Source of the DNA: Trifolium pratense
Lineage: Eukaryota; Streptophyta; Magnoliopsida; Fabales; Fabaceae
Assembly: GCF_020283565.1 (NCBI RefSeq)
Contig: NC_060060.1
Coordinates: 58,451,257 to 58,515,256 of the forward strand
Reading direction: 5' to 3'
Length of the DNA stretch: 64,000 bases
Shown here one piece after another: positions 61,704 to 64,000 of this stretch. The notes under the pieces were generated by a model, which was not told where the DNA came from, did not search any database, and saw only the letters and a program-made list of their open reading frames with translations. Within the stretch, counting starts at the first letter, position 1. Each line of letters opens with the position of its first letter. The position numbers and the translations under genes were made by a program.

Positions 61704-61937
61704 CCGTCGCCGTTTCAAAGCTTCTTCTCCATCGTCTTCTCCGTTTCAAAGCTTCTTCTTCGTCGTCTTCTCTGTTCTCTCCATCGTCTGTTCATTGTAG
61801 TACTAGAGTAAGTTTCTTCTCCGTCGTCGTTTCAAAGCTTCTTCTCCATCGTCTTCTCCGTTTCAAAGCTTCTTCTCCGCCGTCTTCTCCATTCCCTCCA
61901 TCGTCTGTTCATTGTAGTACTAGAGTAAGCTTCTTCT
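61704..61937 (+). repeat. 117-bp tandem duplication in the 5' part of an unidentified gene
   Basis: Two 117-bp units (61704-61820, 61821-61937) each contain two copies of cgtttcaaagcttcttctcc and end with tactagagtaag, which includes a GTAAG splice-donor-like word. The CT-rich composition is typical of a plant 5' leader. Confidence 0.65.
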
Positions 61938-62554
61938 GATTTTGATATTCATTTTGATTTTGTCTGAACTGAATGTTGTTTTGATTTGAGAATTAGGTTT
62001 CATCATTCATCACCATTGATTTTGATTCTGATTTTGAGAATTAGGTTAAACTAAATTGAATTTTGATTTCATCATTCATCACCATTGATTTCACATTGAC
62101 AGAAGAAGATTATGTTGAATTGAATAATTTAGGAATTGAATAATTGCTGAAACCATAAAACCATACTTATGGTTTCAATGTTATATTTCTCTTTTTCTAG
62201 GTGTTTTGTATATCCCCCTACTATACATAGCTAGCTAGTTGTGTAAGTTGATGGGATTAATCAGGGATCAAGCTGCGGCAATCATACGTAAGTTGCTGAC
62301 TTATGGTTAGAGATTAGTTATATAGGACTTATGAGTTACGTACGACACATTTTAATGTTATGTATGCGTTGATTTTATTTCAAGTTGTGTATCTATGTAT
62401 GTATCTCATGGTTCAAAATACTTCAGGTTCTACTCGGGGGTTGTTATTGGAGCTACGGAGGCATTACTAAGTGGTGTACCATCATTATCAATATCATTAG
62501 ATTTGTAATTTGGTGATTCTACACATCTGGTTTCAACTATGGTAGAGGTGTTAT

Positions 62555-62821
62555 GTGAACTGGTGTTATGTGAATTTGGTGACGCCGTCTAAGTCTTCAA
62601 AAGCAATTGTTGTTGTTGGTGAACCATCTTTCGGGAAGTCCACTGCACCAAAGTTCAAAGAAAGACCAAATCCAATTAAGTCAAAGAAGCGACTTAAAAG
62701 TGATTATGAAAAAGTTAGAGAAAGGCAGAAATTCATTATAGAACGGAAGAAACAAAAGAGAGAAGATGAGGAAGCTTTAAAGAAAAAAAGTGCAGCAGGA
62801 GAAATGCAAGAGCAGCAGTAA
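62555..62821 (+). CDS. Candidate exon of an unidentified basic, coiled-coil protein
   Basis: The open frame has no ATG near its start, so if real it is an internal or terminal exon. It encodes VTPSKSSKAIVVVGEPSF followed by a Lys/Arg/Glu-rich segment (KSKKRLKSDYEKVRERQK and on) likely to form a charged helix, ending at TAA (62819-62821). Upstream (61.7-62.5 kb) are a CT-rich leader, GTAAG sites and a possible short exon at 62251-62290 beginning ATGGGATTAATC. I do not recognise the family. It could be a minor host gene or captured transposon cargo. Confidence 0.35.
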   Translation: MNWCYVNLVTPSKSSKAIVVVGEPSFGKSTAPKFKERPNPIKSKKRLKSDYEKVRERQKFIIERKKQKREDEEALKKKSAAGEMQEQQ

Positions 62822-63738
62822 TGTTCCTGACTTCCAAGGTTCGGCTTCAATTTGCATTCTTCTATTCATTTCTTGATACAGTTGGGTTTATCTTTGTTTA
62901 ATGAATTGTAATCTTCCTAGTAGCTGTATGTGAAATGATTGCAGTTTTTGGAATAGATAAAGGGAATAAATTATATGGTTTTTTGGTTTTTTGGTTTTCT
63001 GGTTTGTATATGGTTTCATTTGATAAGCTTATGAGTTAGTAGTGAACAATGTATGTTCTATTAATGCAGAATTTGGCCATAGAAACATGCTTGATCTGAT
63101 TTAGTACATCTTTTTCATTCCAATTTGATGGCTGCACAATGGAAAGAAGTAGGACATAACAATGTGTCAGTTGTTTGGATAATTTGTTTTAATATTCAGA
63201 TTTAATACACAATTTGATGTTTGGTTGTGCTACATTGTGATTTATTATGTTAGAAGTGTTATAGTTTCCTTTTGACCATTTTTTTATGCGCTTTATTGCA
63301 TTGAGTGCAGCTTTACCACTGAATTTGATGCTTTTATATTTGGTTTATCTCATGTTCTTCTTTACTGAAATCTCCAGGTTATAAGAATTTCATAAGGGTT
63401 GCAAGCAGAGGTTGATGCCATCGTCTCATTCCCTTTTGTGAAGCAAAGATTGTTTTCACTCTACAAATGTCAAGATTAAGCTTGCATTTGTATGTCTATT
63501 TGAGCTTTAAAATCAAACTTGTAAAGAATGTGAGACATGGTTGTGTATTTTTGGATAATTCATTATCTTTGATTGGTAAATTGATAATATAATAACATTT
63601 TTATATTTGGTCCATTATTATGATTATATTTAGCCATTTGTTACTTTCCTCTTGCACTTTTAACAAGATTGATGGAAGACTAATGGAAGTTTCAACTAAT
63701 GGAAGTTCATGAACCTTTTATCAAAAGTGTATATGTAA
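62822..63738. other. AT-rich stretch, possible UTR or intron
   Basis: It is T-rich with no long open frames. It lies between two putatively related exon candidates (62555-62821 and 63857-64000) and could be intronic. Confidence 0.35.
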
Positions 63739-63856
63739 CTGAAACCATTTAACAAGACTAATGGTTTCAGTGTATAACGTACTGAAACCATTTATCAAGC
63801 ATAATGGTTTCAGTGTATAACTTATTGAAACCATTTAACAAGAGTAATGGTTTCAG
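63739..63856. repeat. Three-copy hairpin array, 43-bp period
   Basis: Palindromes of the form CTGAAACCATTT, ten bases, AATGGTTTCAG start at 63739, 63782 and 63825, exactly 43 bp apart. The motif and spacing match the array at 59879-60256. A single relative lies at about 62152-62185. Confidence 0.85.
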
Positions 63857-64000
63857 TGTACAAATCCATCATGGGTTAATAATATTCAAAATCAAGGTTA
63901 TAATATTGAAAATCATAAGTATGAAAACCAAAATCAAGAGTTTTTTGATGTGTTGGATTCAAATGCACGTCCTTCAAATGGGTTGATTCGAAGACCATGC
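63857..64000 (+). CDS. Open frame running off the window end (possible exon, partial)
   Basis: Immediately after GGTTTCAG, a possible splice acceptor formed by the last hairpin, a stop-free frame runs to the window edge. It encodes an Asn/Gln-rich segment (NNIQNQGYNIENHKYENQNQ) then EFFDVLDSNARPSNGLIRR. No family is recognised; it may be chance or part of a gene to the right. Confidence 0.25.

Overview
This is eukaryotic plant DNA: AT-rich, with spliced genes (GT-AG introns), LTR retrotransposons, Helitrons, Mutator-like (MULE) and CACTA elements, tRNA-derived SINEs and many MITEs. The gene families (COMT/anthranilate-methyltransferase-like OMT, AKR4-type aldo-keto reductases) and the look of the repeats suggest a papilionoid legume close to Medicago. 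The species is an inference from recall, not from a search.

Host genes. Four intact genes, all on the minus strand, can be reconstructed with consistent splice phases. One is a four-exon O-methyltransferase (7279-4713, 368 aa). The other three are four-exon aldo-keto reductases: AKR1 (16101-13760, 321 aa), AKR2 (19544-16708, 322 aa) and AKR3 (58724-56498, 318 aa). All three AKRs keep the Asp-Tyr-Lys-His tetrad. AKR1 and AKR2 are a head-to-tail pair about 0.6 kb apart; AKR3 lies about 37 kb away across a block of transposons. A duplicated OMT first exon, with its upstream MITE, sits at 186-998. An unidentified gene or gene fragment occupies roughly 61.7-64 kb.

Mobile DNA. The interval 34158-51081 is a three-level nest: a roughly 1 kb MULE-like element split by a Helitron (34523-50452), itself split by a 13.55 kb Ty3/gypsy Tat-lineage retrotransposon (35770-49321, 775-bp LTRs, 5-bp TSD actac). 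The retrotransposon has lost the catalytic core of its reverse transcriptase, yet its LTRs look identical. Between integrase and the 3' LTR it carries two antisense transcription units. One is a five-exon plant-mobile-domain (PMD) gene with its own TATA box and a single in-frame stop at codon 46. The other is a small acidic Ser-rich ORF with its own TATA box.

Other elements include a Pack-MULE carrying the 3' exon of a histone H2A gene (8146-9136, 9-bp TSD, empty site visible in the OMT exon-1 paralogue), a CACTA element (9309-10779), a second cargo-bearing MULE (25803-26523), a tandem TRIM in an AKR2 intron (17512-18083), two abutting Helitrons (53934-56233), and a long-TIR element (59177-60787) inserted in an (AT)n tract. 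The centre of that last element is a dimeric hairpin array whose 43-bp spacing recurs in a separate array at 63739-63856. The stretch 26.9-33.8 kb holds degenerate 1.2-1.6 kb repeats with exon-like remnants.
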